Part shown: piece after piece, positions 1 to 11,200 of the stretch | Layout of the letters: each line of letters begins with the position of its first letter | Numbering within the stretch: the first letter of the stretch is position 1 | From: Elysia chlorotica | Lineage: Eukaryota > Mollusca > Gastropoda > Plakobranchidae | Assembly (NCBI GenBank): GCA_003991915.1 | Contig: RQTK01001087.1 | Span: forward strand, 98,487-162,486 | Direction: 5' to 3' | Length of the DNA: 64,000 nucleotides | Translations under genes and position numbers: made by a program | The notes under the pieces: model-generated | Database searches by the model: none | What the model saw: only the letters and a program-made list of their open reading frames with translations | Told to the model about the DNA's origin: nothing

Positions 1-75
1 TCAATTTTGGGGCCATCAGCAATATCGCCTATTATGATATACTGCTTACGTTGGACTTTAACTCAACTAAACGTA
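1..75 (+). repeat. SINE tail fragment
   Basis: The stretch has the 3' end seen in other SINE copies of this window: 'ggggcc', a block resembling 'atattgcctat', then 'cgttggactttaactcaact'. It lies in the AGA intron after exon 3. Only the tail is inside the window. Confidence 0.4.
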
Positions 76-96
76 AATCAACACTGATTCTCTCAC

Positions 97-209
97 CCAA
101 ATATCCGACGAGCAGCGTGTGGTCTGTGTAATCCATGACAGCTCTGGCGACTCCAATCGCATTTTTAATCCCACGCAAGCTGCCCACTGCACCCACAGCC
201 AGGGTGCCC
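97..209 (-). CDS. AGA: AGA exon 3
   Basis: The acceptor is tgaag|GGG. The exon encodes [19 protein letters not shown] and ends after HTLLVG. The donor GG|GTGAGA at 96 leaves 'YLG' after LLVG, where family members usually continue with an acidic residue and Ala/Ser/Thr, so the true 5' splice site may differ by a few bases. Confidence 0.75.
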
Positions 210-2087
210 CTTCAAAACAAAATTATAGTAAACCCAATGATATATTGCAAATATATTAGAAGAAGAAAAAAAAAACATCATGAAACCTACAGGATAATGT
301 TTTGATTTTCAATGTCGACCTTGCTCTAGCCATAAAAATTAATTAGATTTGCCAGTATAAACTTATTCACATTATTTTTTAGAATATAAATAAACCATAT
401 ATCTGAAAAAGTACACATTACACAAATATAAATTTACGAATAAGTATGAGCGTTTTTGTGAAAACACTAGTATTCTCTGCACTCCTACATTAATCCTTGT
501 CAATCAAACCTAAACATAGTAAAAGGATTTGTATTGAGAGAGACAGATATTTTATTATCTAAATCTTCTATGAGAAAAAAGGATGTTTCTACAAGGATTT
601 CCCTGATCTTTCATTTTCCAATTAGGTGAACATTTGATTATAATTGTTTTAAACAGGGTACAAAAAATCAGCCACATGCCACTTTTTAAATCATATCATT
701 CTTACCTATCTGGTGTCTGAATTATTTAAATATATCAGGTTCACAGTTGTTACAGTGAAGAGAAAAAAAAACACTAGAAAGTTAAAAAAATGAGGTCTAT
801 GAAGAACATCTTGCGTAAGGTAATATTAGAAAACACTCAAAATAATTTTCCCATAGTAGGAAGTTGTGCAGTAGGTATATACCAATAGCACCTGTTTATT
901 ATTTGACAGGACACTTAAAAAGAAAATTTCTAACAGGTACAGGAAAAACAGTGATGCCAACTGGATCATTATTATTTTACTGAACTACTCCCTCACAGCC
1001 GCATAGCAAATTGGGAGCACAAAACATAACCCATTGACATACTTAAACTGAATTCTGATCTGCAAACTTTTTTAAACTGGAAATACATAAATTACAAAGA
1101 TTTGGTATCACTGGAAAAAGCTCATAAAATAGGAACAATTTTTGGTGAATTACCTTAGGCTAAGACATACATGTACATTTTCATCAGACCTAACAACTGT
1201 AGTTGAGCACTATGAGCAGATTCGAAACCATTCTTGTATTGGTAGTGATCGTGAGATTATACTATTCAGGCTTATAGTATCGATGGTATAGCAATACAGA
1301 AAATGATGGCCACTTGGTGTGCTCAGCCTCCAGCCCTATATATAACCTCCATGTTAAAAAAATACTGAGTGTACCTAAAACGGGTGTTTGTGGAATTTAC
1401 TGTATTATTATAAATGTTATTTAATTGTAATAAACTAAACATTTTAGCTCCAGTAATTTTAAATACAAAATGAACCCTTAAACACTTCATCTCAGTGCGC
1501 ACCCGTCCATGATCATCGCATCTAGAGTGGTCTCCCCGTGTTCATCAGGACTTCCACCAAAGCCGACTGTTCCGTCGCATTGCTCTGCCTCACATGTCGA
1601 GCATCCAATCACCAAACTGTCGGCAGCAGATAGATTCATTTGCAGAGCATTCCAAGCTAAAATGAGAAAAATGATTTAATAAAGTGCCTTCAAGACAGTT
1701 GTATGTTTCGATAGCAGGTTTTGTAAATATTCTGTGCTATAAGATTTTTCGAAATGACGAAGGGATCATCTGAGACCATAAATAAAATTATCTCTTTAAG
1801 AGTGTAAATCCTAGGGTGGATTTCCTTCAGGAAAAAAAAATAATTAAAATGGTTGAAGACCGCTTATAACTTTCATTATCTGTGTGGCAGTGAAAACAAA
1901 AACCATGATGCCAATGCAACTCACCCGCCTGTGTTGCATTTGTAAACGGCCACGTATTTACTACAATTGGTAGGTTTGATGATTTCCCATTTGCACCGGC
2001 TGCAATAATCCCAGCAATGAATGTTGATATAAAAATAGCTGACACATTTCGTATATTCTTCATTTGGGAACTAGATCTACTATCCAT
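97..2087 (-). CDS. AGA: Aspartylglucosaminidase (N4-(beta-N-acetylglucosaminyl)-L-asparaginase), first three coding exons, partial
   Basis: This lysosomal Ntn-hydrolase cleaves the GlcNAc-Asn bond when N-glycoproteins are degraded. Coding exons on the minus strand are 2087..1925, 1656..1503 and 209..97, with phases 1, 2 and 1 that join without frame breaks. Exon 1 gives a hydrophobic signal segment followed by [21 protein letters not shown], the mature N-terminus typical of AGA. Exon 2 gives [22 protein letters not shown] and [10 protein letters not shown], the most conserved AGA block. Exon 3 gives [20 protein letters not shown] and DHTLLVG. The part with the autocatalytic Thr (HDTIG motif in the family) should lie beyond the left edge. 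The start is MDSRSSSQ at 2087; MKNIRN at 2063 is an alternative and gives a more compact signal peptide. The identification is firm; the end of exon 3 is less certain. Confidence 0.88.
1503..1656 (-). CDS. AGA: AGA exon 2
   Basis: The acceptor is ttttag|CTTGG and the donor GG|GTGCGC, a weaker GT site. The exon is 154 nt, phase 1 to phase 2. It encodes the GFGGSPDE and LDAMIMDG blocks that are diagnostic for aspartylglucosaminidases, and four cysteines in the C-x2-C-x4-C region. Confidence 0.87.
1925..2087 (-). CDS. AGA: AGA exon 1 (signal peptide and mature N-terminus)
   Basis: The exon starts at ATG 2087 and ends before a strong donor (G|GTGAGT) at 1924, leaving phase 1. It encodes a short polar start, a hydrophobic core ([14 protein letters not shown]) and the PIVVNTWPF motif. 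One codon is completed across the junction to give NATQAAW. Confidence 0.85.
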
Positions 2088-2779
2088 TCTGGAATTTTTC
2101 GGCGAACCTAATCGTGCCTGAAACGAAGATAAAACACGAATGTAAACTACCTGTAAACCTGAAGTCACATGACATCTAAAAATACTAAAAATGGCTGTTA
2201 TTTTTGTCTCTTTGTTGTTGTTTTTTAAGTGGGGATTGTGAAACACATTAATTTAAAATTCATTTGAAAAGGAAAATATATGAAATGAGTGGCATTTGCA
2301 TTAAAGACAGCAAAAATATAACTCACAAAGGAAAAGACAATCTCATAATATCATAACCGATTTGAATTTTCATGTCGACCTGTACCTGACAAAACATTTT
2401 TAAATACTTCATTATATTTCATCTCTCTATTATATGTAATATCTGAAACAATTCTTGAATAATTCATTCAATTTTACCATTTTTTTAAATCATAATTATA
2501 TCAAATTAAATTCTGTTCTTTAATTGAGTATAGATGAAATTTTACCCATATTCGAAAAGGGTTAAATAGCCTCATTTCGTTTGACAAAGTGAATGTTTTG
2601 ACTGAGCGCCTTCAGGAAGTTGTCAAGTTGGTGGCAGGTTTATGAACTTCACCTTTTACTGCTTTTTGTAGCGAATTAGATCTATGATTTCCGTAGATTA
2701 TATTTTTATTGCACTGATCAATAAGTTTAAGTCTATCAATATAGAGACAAATCATACAATCAATAGATAATTTATCTAC

Positions 2780-3070
2780 CAAACTAGATCTAGATCTACA
2801 CAAGAAAAATCTACTTAGCCAAAGGTGGGCATTTATATTATAATGCAATGGACTCAATAGATTCTCTAGATTCTAGAATCTAGATTCTAGATCTAGAGAT
2901 CTACATCTATTATTAGGCACTCCTTGAGTTTTGTGGTCCAATTTCTAGACCTAGATCTAGATCATTAGTAGATGCATGGATTACTGTGGGGCATTCATGA
3001 TACATGAGCTGAGAAAGAATTTATAACTAACTAGACTAGATCCAGATCTAGAAATTATCAAAAGGTTGCT
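2780..3070. repeat. Cluster of palindromic CTAGATCT-type motifs
   Basis: The segment repeats short palindromes such as TCTAGA, AGATCT and CTAGATCTAG, densest at 2863..2910 and 3030..3055. Scattered further copies occur at 3403, 3548, 3604, 3678 and 3963. Similar motifs recur at 49125..49220. Confidence 0.6.
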
Positions 3071-4266
3071 CAAGCTTTACTCTCAACCCCTCACCCTCAC
3101 AGCCAGAGGATAACCAAAACTTTGCAAAAGACAGTTTGATTTTTACAGCCTCACATGCAGAAAGAGATCTTGGTAGATCGTAGAGCAAGAGAGTAGAGAG
3201 AAATAGAGAGGTTAGACCGGATTATAAATAATATATATAGACTTGTGAAGTCAGAAGGATCTACAGAATGAACTAGATTTTTTTTTTAAGCTGTGGATTG
3301 TATGATCTACAGATCTACACTAGAGACCTGTGAATTTTAAACCCATTTTAAATGCAACTAACAGCATAGACTTCTCTTGCTTTTCCATGTCACAGAAAAT
3401 ATAGATTCTAGATCTAGACCAAACAGACTCCCCTCATTGTATGATTGTTTTAACTACACAACTCATCTCTGTTGTCGATGTTGCTTATTTCTGTCCTTTA
3501 TTTTGATTTGAGCTTACAAGTATGTTTGGCAGTTGAGTCGAACACCCTAGATCTATATTATAAATTGGTCCATATTAATTAAAAGTCGCTATCTAAAGTC
3601 TGTGTCTAGATCTTGAACCTAAATCTAGTTGAAATTAAAGATAATAGGCGCCTACTCACTATTAGAACTAACAGAAGTCTTGATCTAGGTTCAGATGCAT
3701 AAGGAGGACAAAGAAGAAAGTTAGTTAGAATAACTAAATTTGGTTATTTGCATCCTGGTGGAGAGTTTTCACATCAGGAGACAATACCTAAGCTTTCAAA
3801 TTATTGGTTTATATGCATTGATTGAAAATGGTTACAACTGAATGGACCACTGGATCGTGAATTGCTGGAACTAAGAGTATTAAAGGAAATTTAAAATGAT
3901 ATATATGAACGTGATTGCTCCTTGCAGGCTTATGCCAAGAAACATTTAGATTCAAATGGCACTAGATCTAGATTTAATTTCTACAACTCACTACTTTCTA
4001 ACTGCAAAATCTCATGAGAAACAGAGTGTTGCTGATTTTACAGTAAACTTGTTGTGTTTAACTTAAGTCTTCGAGAGAGAGAAATAAGAAATTGTTCAAT
4101 ATTGACTGGTTTTCAGTACTTAAATTATTTTATTTTAAAAACTTATTTAACATTAATAATAACATATAACTTGGGGGTTTTATAAAAATACTTCTTTTAC
4201 ATTGTGTGCTATTAAAAAGATTTGTGTCCCCAGTTCATTTTTTAACTTCAGAAATTTTTTTTCCAG

Positions 4267-4346
4267 GGCTTTTAATTGAAGGAACCATTCTTATTGAAAA
4301 GAGTATCCACTGGGACTGTCCAGAAATGTCATTGATTAAGCTACCA
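4267..4346 (+). other. Possible non-coding 5' exon of the CENP-U-like gene
   Basis: The interval is bounded by a strong acceptor (run of T, then ccag) and a consensus donor (CCA|GTATGT). Its only ATG (4326) would end in phase 0, which does not match the next exons, so it could only be an untranslated exon. The next acceptor, at 5179, precedes the start-codon exon, so at least one upstream exon is expected. Confidence 0.25.
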
Positions 4347-5179
4347 GTATGTATACTTCTAAATTCTTTTTTTTTTTTCCGCCTACCAAATGGGATTAAT
4401 AAAATTTAAGTTTCTGATCATCATGGAATTTGATTTAAATACTCAAGTTGTATTTTGGCAAACTTAGTGTTGCAAGAAAGAAGAAAAGAAAGTCAAGCGA
4501 GAGAAAGATGAAGAAGAAAAGAAAGCCACCATATAGAGGGAGAAATCTGAAGAAAGCTAAAAGAGGAGAAAAGAAAGTCAAGAAAGCAGAGAAAGAGAGA
4601 TAGGAATTTTTAAGAAAGCAGAGAAAGAGAGATAAACAGATTTGTACATAGAAAATATTGAGAAGAACATCAAAAGATAGCTTTTTAATATCTTTCTGAT
4701 TTGAGATACACTTTTCAACCCAATTTTTTAGCCATTTTTGAATTGTAATTTCAGTTTCATATACCCTTGACGTACACAACAGTTTTTTTACGAGTGGGTA
4801 ATATTGCTGATATATTATAAATCCAATTGCATGTCAGTAGTAATTGAGTAAAATTCAAAACTGTGTACAAAGAAAGGACGCTTTTGGAAGAATAACGAAG
4901 TCAAGTTTGTTTGTTTTTATAGAGTGCAGTTATAAATGTATTTTATTTTTAAACTGTTGTAACAGCTGGTAAAGAGTATCATGCAAGCAATGAGTTATAA
5001 ATTTCCTGTATAGTTATTACTATTAGCAGTCGTTTGATTTTTTCTTTTAATAAGAAAATCATGTACATTGTATGATTATACACATTGTAGTATGCTTCTA
5101 ATGCTATTTTTAATACTTTTATCTATCTCCAGCCTCTGCACTGTGAACTCTGCGATAGATTTCAAATCTAATTTTGCAG

Positions 5180-5251
5180 TCTAGGAAAATTTTCTGAAAT
5201 AAGCCAAGTACAAATCATGAAATCCTCACCGAGACCACCTCGCAGATTTTC
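5180..5251 (+). CDS. CENPU: CENP-U-like exon 1 (start-codon exon)
   Basis: An acceptor (taattttgcag) ends at 5179, so an untranslated exon probably precedes it. ATG at 5217 opens MKSSPRPPRRF; the donor TTTTC|GTAAGA leaves two bases that combine with the first base of exon 2 to give Ser. The frame stays open upstream of the ATG within the exon, so a longer N-terminus cannot be excluded. Confidence 0.65.
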
Positions 5252-8200
5252 GTAAGAACTTTGATTACATTGTTAATTTATGTCAATAAAAGGCCTTATT
5301 TTTCATTTAGGAAAAAAAAAAGGTTTAATTTTTAAGTGTAAATTTCAGACCTAATTATGGTATTTATATAGAGAAAAGGGCCCTCCCCAAAACAATTTTG
5401 TTGTGCGAGCATTTTATAAGAGTAAACATATTTTACTGTATAGGGTTTGTCAAAATCAGAGGACTTATAATTTATAAAGAAAGATTTTGTCCACAATATG
5501 CTGTTGAAAATAGTGTTTATATTGTTTGCTTTTTGTTTTGGAAGATGTGATTTTGGGTGTTGTTTGTTCAAAATCACAGTGGTCTCAGTACTAGGAGTGA
5601 TGATAAAAAATGGGTATCTGGTATGTCTTTGACTCAAATCAATATTGTCATGGGAAAATAGTGTAATGTTCAAACCAATTCGCAAAACACTTTTTACAGC
5701 TTATTAATATTTATATATGATTTTTGTCTTAAGGATGATTAGCTCAGGAAATGCCAATGATTTTAATTACCATTTGAATTTTTCTCAGGCGCTGGCAGAC
5801 CACTAAGAGAACGTTTGTGCTTGGAGGTATTGGTCCAAAGACAAGCCACCCTTCTACCAGCCAGGTAAATATCTTTATCCATGCATAGTAATATTTTGTG
5901 ACATTGTTACTTTGTAAGATGACAAAAAAGGTTTATCTATATTTAACTTTCACTTGGCGTGTAGAGCTGTGTAAGGATCTGAAAAATAAAGAGACTCACT
6001 CTTTTACACAAAACTTCTAAAATCCCAAGATTCTTCCTTTTTCACCTTTGTTAGTAAAATACCCTGACGCTGAGAGAAATTTGATCATAAAAAATTTGGT
6101 GATCGGCCTCTACGCATTCGCATATGGAAAGCTAGATAGCTCAATCTGAAAGTGCCCTCGACCTTCAAGTTGGAGAAACAAGGTTGTGGCTCTCCGTTCA
6201 GAATTCTCAGGACACCTAACAGACTTATATTGAAGATAGTTGATTTCTTAGTTTATAATTTGTCAACTAAATGCCATCTGATGTTCATCCAAGAACTAGA
6301 TACTTTGCCTAAAAGGCTTAATATACTGACATTGAAAAATAAAAAGGGACTTGTGGCGGGGAATTTCGAGTATGTCTATGGCTCAGTGTGCGCACGGTTG
6401 GCTACATACCTGCTTGTTTTGCTGCAAACAATTTAAACATTATAGGCTCAATTATAGCATGCATTTTTTTTTTTAATTTTGTGTAAAATTCCTCCAATCG
6501 TCACTGAAAGTTAAAAAATTTGTACCACTACCAATTTATTTTTAGAAAAATTAAGAAGTATCATATTTAAACTGTTTTTTTTTTTTTTTTTCGTATGCCC
6601 AGGAACCTAAAAGCTCAGCAACACAAATACCAGGTGAATTTTTGTAATGTGTTTTCTTTTTTCCTTTTTAAAATTTTTTTTATCAAATTTCTGCACTGGC
6701 ACATCTGTTTGACTTGAAAATAAAATCCAAGTAAAAGAGTATGAAATTAAATTTGATGTATCTTATCCATTTTTCTAAGATCATCATTTTCAAACACCAT
6801 GCAAATAATTTAAAATTGAATTTTATTTGATTTATAAGTTTTCCCTTTAATCTACCCAAGACATTTTATGCTGCCTAAGTCAAAGTATTTTACTCATTGC
6901 ACTGCTCATAATGAGAGAGAGAGAGAGAGAGAGAATTTTGGTATTTTGTTAGTCTAATGCACCGCAGTACACTTTACTATAAAGATACAAAATGTAAATG
7001 TTATAACAAGATAACTATGATAAGTTTTTATTCAAATTTGTCATCCATGTCATTTACTTTTTTATCCTATCAGAGTCAGACAATGCCCCTGCTGAGCTGC
7101 AGACTCGTCCCGTTGAGAAAGCCGGCAGTGACTCTGACAGGGACTCTACACTCAGATCTCAGGGATCTGCCAAGCCCAGGCACGTCAGACGACTCAGGCT
7201 GAACTCGAGCAACCTCGGTGCAGACAGAACCACAGATTTGTCAAAGTTGGAGAAAAACCCAAGCAAAGCTGAAGCCCAGAGCCAGAGTAGAGGGGTAGCA
7301 AATGGAATTGACAGTTCACAAAAAGGTTCCGCAGGCTCCCCTCCTGTCAATTTGCCTGCTACCTCGAGCAGCCAGGGTAGACCAAACAGAAAACCTTCTG
7401 CAAAGCCATCAACAAGGACGTCTCCAAACTCGGAGAACCATGTAGATATTAGTGAAATACCAGGCTCATCTGAGCTTGATCGAGATACAGAGGCTCAGAG
7501 CCAAAGCCCAAGAAAAAAAAGCATAAGAAAACCCTCAGCAAATTCTTCAACAAGGACTTCTCCCAATTCAGAGAACCAAGCAGACCTTGGTGAGATCTCA
7601 AGCGTCCCTCCGCCTGGTGATGACACAGGTACTCGGAACCAAAGCCATGGAAAACAAAACAATACAGAACATAAGGAGAACATAGAAGATGTGGCAGGTG
7701 CCGACAAACAGGACTCTACTCGTGTCAGTGAAGGAGATGATCTTTCGGCTCATCAGAATTCAAGCTCTAGAAATTCAAAGTCTTTGAGAGGCACTGGGCG
7801 TAGAGGGGCCTTGAAAGAAGTTTCTGACAGTAATTTGTCGAATAGCAGTCATGCTGCTGCCAAAGATAGTTCGTTAAGTGTACGGACAAGTTTGAGAGAC
7901 AGAAGCAAAATGAAATCCCCAGCTGATTTGATGCAGATGAGACAATACCCTGAAAAATACTTAAAAAGTGATAAGAAATCGCCAAATATTTCAGTGAAAA
8001 TTAATGACACCAAGAAAACCAGTACAGCTGTGACATCCAGCAGGCTCCAAAAGAATGTCTCTGGAAATAAAACCTTAGACTCAGCGGGGCTCTCACAAAG
8101 CAGTAGGGATCGTTCAGTTCACAGCTCTCGAAAAAGAAGTAGCCCTCCTAATGCTGAGAAGTCATTAAATGAATCTATTGTGTATAAAAAGTTAGGTTCT

Positions 8201-11200
8201 AAAGTCCATGGTCATGAAATGTCTTCAATACATTCTCCAGCTAAAACACGGACTCGTAAAACGCAGGGTGCAACAAGTCCTGACATTTATCCAATGAACT
8301 CTACAGCTAAAACAGATGCTCTTAAAAAGCAGGATAAAAGTAGTCCTGAAGTTTCTCCAATACACGCTCCAGCTAAAACACAGACTCGTCAAAAACAGGG
8401 TGAAAAAAGTCATAGTATTTTCCCAATGAACTCTACAGCTAAGACAAATGCTCTTAAAAAGCAGGATAGAAATAGTCCTGGAATTTCTCCTATCCACTCC
8501 CCCAATAAAACAGAGACTCATAAAAAAACAAGACTTAAAGGTCCAGAAACATCTCAGTTACATTCTACAGTTGAAACAAAATTTCGTAAAATACAAAATG
8601 AAAAAAGTTCTGAAATATCTGAGACACATTCTAAAATCGAAGTTCGAACTCGTAAAAATCAGGCTAAAAATAGTCCTGAAAATTTTATGCAACACTCTAC
8701 AGTGGAAGCCGACTCTCTTTCTCAAAGAAGCCTTTCATTAGGCAAGAAGCAAGATAAAGTGTCGTCAGTTTTGCAGAAGAACAGCCAGGCTAACAAAGAT
8801 CTCTCCAGAAAGGGAAACCAGAGCACACGGTCGAAACACTCGGGAGAAAACAGCAAAGAGTTTTCTAGTTCGTCCAATGAAAGTTTTGGAGGCCGAAGTC
8901 TGCGCAATCGCAGCAAACTGGCCACCCCTCAGAGTCTACAAGAAAAGCGCCAGTATCCCATTTCTTTTTATCCTTCAAAGATGAGAACAGAGATTTTAAA
9001 CGCTTCTGTCTCAGCCAAGTCAAAAAGTTCAAAGAAAAACGATCAACGACAATTACCTGTGAGTAAGTCTGGTGGTTCATGGAACACTAGCAAGCAAGTT
9101 CACAGGAATACAACTGAAAGGTCACACGAGCAAGAAATTGAGGAGGAAGAAGATGTTTTTGTCAGATCTGAAAAGGTATCGTTAAGAGCTAAACAAAACA
9201 AATACAAATCGGAACTTAATAAGAAATCAGTGGCAAAAGGTAACGACTTGAAGAATCCAAAGCCTGCGAAAAATACCTCGTCAAAGACAAAGCTTTCTAA
9301 CCAAGCCCTGCCGTTGTCACTGCGGAGGCCAATAGACAGGCGTCCCGGGCCACGGGGTCACAGCAGGCAGCCGGGGCAGGAGAGGGAGAGCAGTCTAGTG
9401 GCGCAGGGCGGTGAGGTAGGACAATCACTCTATATGGGTTGTTTGTTTTTCTTCTGGTTTATTTGTTTGTTGGTTGTTGTTTGTTTTGTTGTTTTTTTTT
9501 GAGGGGGGGGTTGTTTGTTTGTTTTGGGGAGGGGGGCGTTTTTTGGTTTCATAAATTTTTTATACAATACCATCCTTCATGATTTGCTTGGAAAGAAAGA
9601 CTACCTAAGAGCAAAGTTTGTGCTTGATGAGATTCACCATCTATATCCATACTAAATAGTTTTAAAGCTGAAGCTTCAGGCAGTGTTCAACAGTGGTTTT
9701 CAAAAGAATTAAAGTGAAAATCACTGAAAAATAGTTTTTCTTGATCAGAATTGTTGGCATATTTGATGGGTCAGCACCTTAATCGCCTCAATTTTTCCCC
9801 TACTGGCTGGGTTTGTGTCAGTATAATGTGAGTCCAGGTAGCCACACTGTCTCTGTGTGGCAGATTATTGAATTGTTAGACATTAGTCTTAGGGACCTTC
9901 CACAATATAACTTTAATAGTGATGATGTTGGGTGTTCAGGAACTAACTCAGCTCATCCTAACAGGCTTGCTTCTAAGGTTTTCATTGCCTGTTCCAATAG
10001 ACCACTGCACTCCGTAAAAATCTAAAACATATCTTTTTCTATCCACGTATGCAGTCCTAATGAAATCTTTCTTGCCCTGTTCCAATAGACCACTGCACTC
10101 CGTAAAAATCTAAAACATATCTTTTTCTATCCACGTATGCAGTCCTAATGAAATCTTTCTTGCCCTGTTCCAATAGACCACTGCACTCTGTAAAAATCTA
10201 AACTGAGTAAACATATCTTTCTATCCACATATGTAGGACAATGCTTGGCAGATGGCTCCTCCGTCGACAAGTGCTATTAAACCTGGCAGGGCACATCCCA
10301 ATGCCAGAAAGGCCAGCGACATCGACAATACGCTCCACGTGCCTGGGTCCAAAGTGCTGCGCAAGCGTAAGCTCGTGGATCAGCTGTCGCAGGTCCAGGA
10401 TGAGGGAAAGGTCCCGAAGAAGTCGGCGTCTCAAGGTATTAATTAAACTTATCCAGGGGGGGGGGGTACAAACTGTGACACAGGAGGTGGTAGATCGTTG
10501 GTCTCCCAATCGGGAAATCTCTGTTTCAATGCTTATGGTCAGTCAAAAATTGATATGTCCAATTTTGTCCCCTACTGGTTGTGTAATTGTCAGTATGATG
10601 TGACCGCTAGGATAGGAGTCCAGGTCTCCTCGCACTGTATATATGTGGTAGCAAATTGTCGTTAGTCTTGGGGCTCACCTACGATGTGGCCTGTACAGTG
10701 ATTAAGTCGAACGCTAAGCAACAAACTGAAATTAATTCTCGAACTCTGTCCTGATATCCCCAGAGCCTGGCCGGAAGGTGATGCTGTGGTGTGGGGAAGG
10801 TCCGACACGAAGTGCGGCAGACGTGACTGCGTACGATGTCATCTTTCAGACTGCCCTTGACATGGAAACAGAAATGAGGTATTAGATCTTTTGTCAACCA
10901 GCTGGCAGCTTTTTGCTATAAAGTAAAACAACATGAGATTTACAGATTGTTTTTTTCCATGTTTTTGGATTGTTTTTTTTTTGTTTGTGAGTGAAATAAA
11001 GATTGAAATATTTTTTGTCGTGTGCTGTTCAAACTTAAGCTACTTACTGATTTTGTTTTTAATCACGTTTACTTTTATATTTAAACATGTGCATGTTTAC
11101 ATCTACATACATTGTATTAGAAACTTTGCGTTTCTTTAGGTTATAATAATAATTTTTGTTTGTTTTAATGGAAAAAATATTGAAATATTTTTAGTTTTGC

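Larger units (their letters stand above)
2250..5179. other. Intergenic space between AGA and CENP-U-like gene (divergent)
   Basis: About 3 kb of AT-rich DNA separates the divergent AGA (minus) and CENP-U-like (plus) starts. It probably holds both promoters. From 2780 to 3970 it is strewn with variants of CTAGATCT. No further coding exon with family resemblance was found. Confidence 0.5.

Noticed and set aside
1827-1924. Continuation of the AGA exon 1 frame beyond the donor
   Set aside because: Exon 2 continues the family sequence exactly when spliced at 1924; the continuation reads as intron.
5332-5685. 117-codon minus-strand open frame in CENP-U-like intron 1
   Set aside because: No recognisable domain, AT-rich codon use and no supporting splice sites.
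9416-9502. Extension of CENP-U-like exon 4 by 29 codons
   Set aside because: The extension is low-complexity hydrophobic sequence behind a good donor, and splicing to exon 5 keeps the frame.
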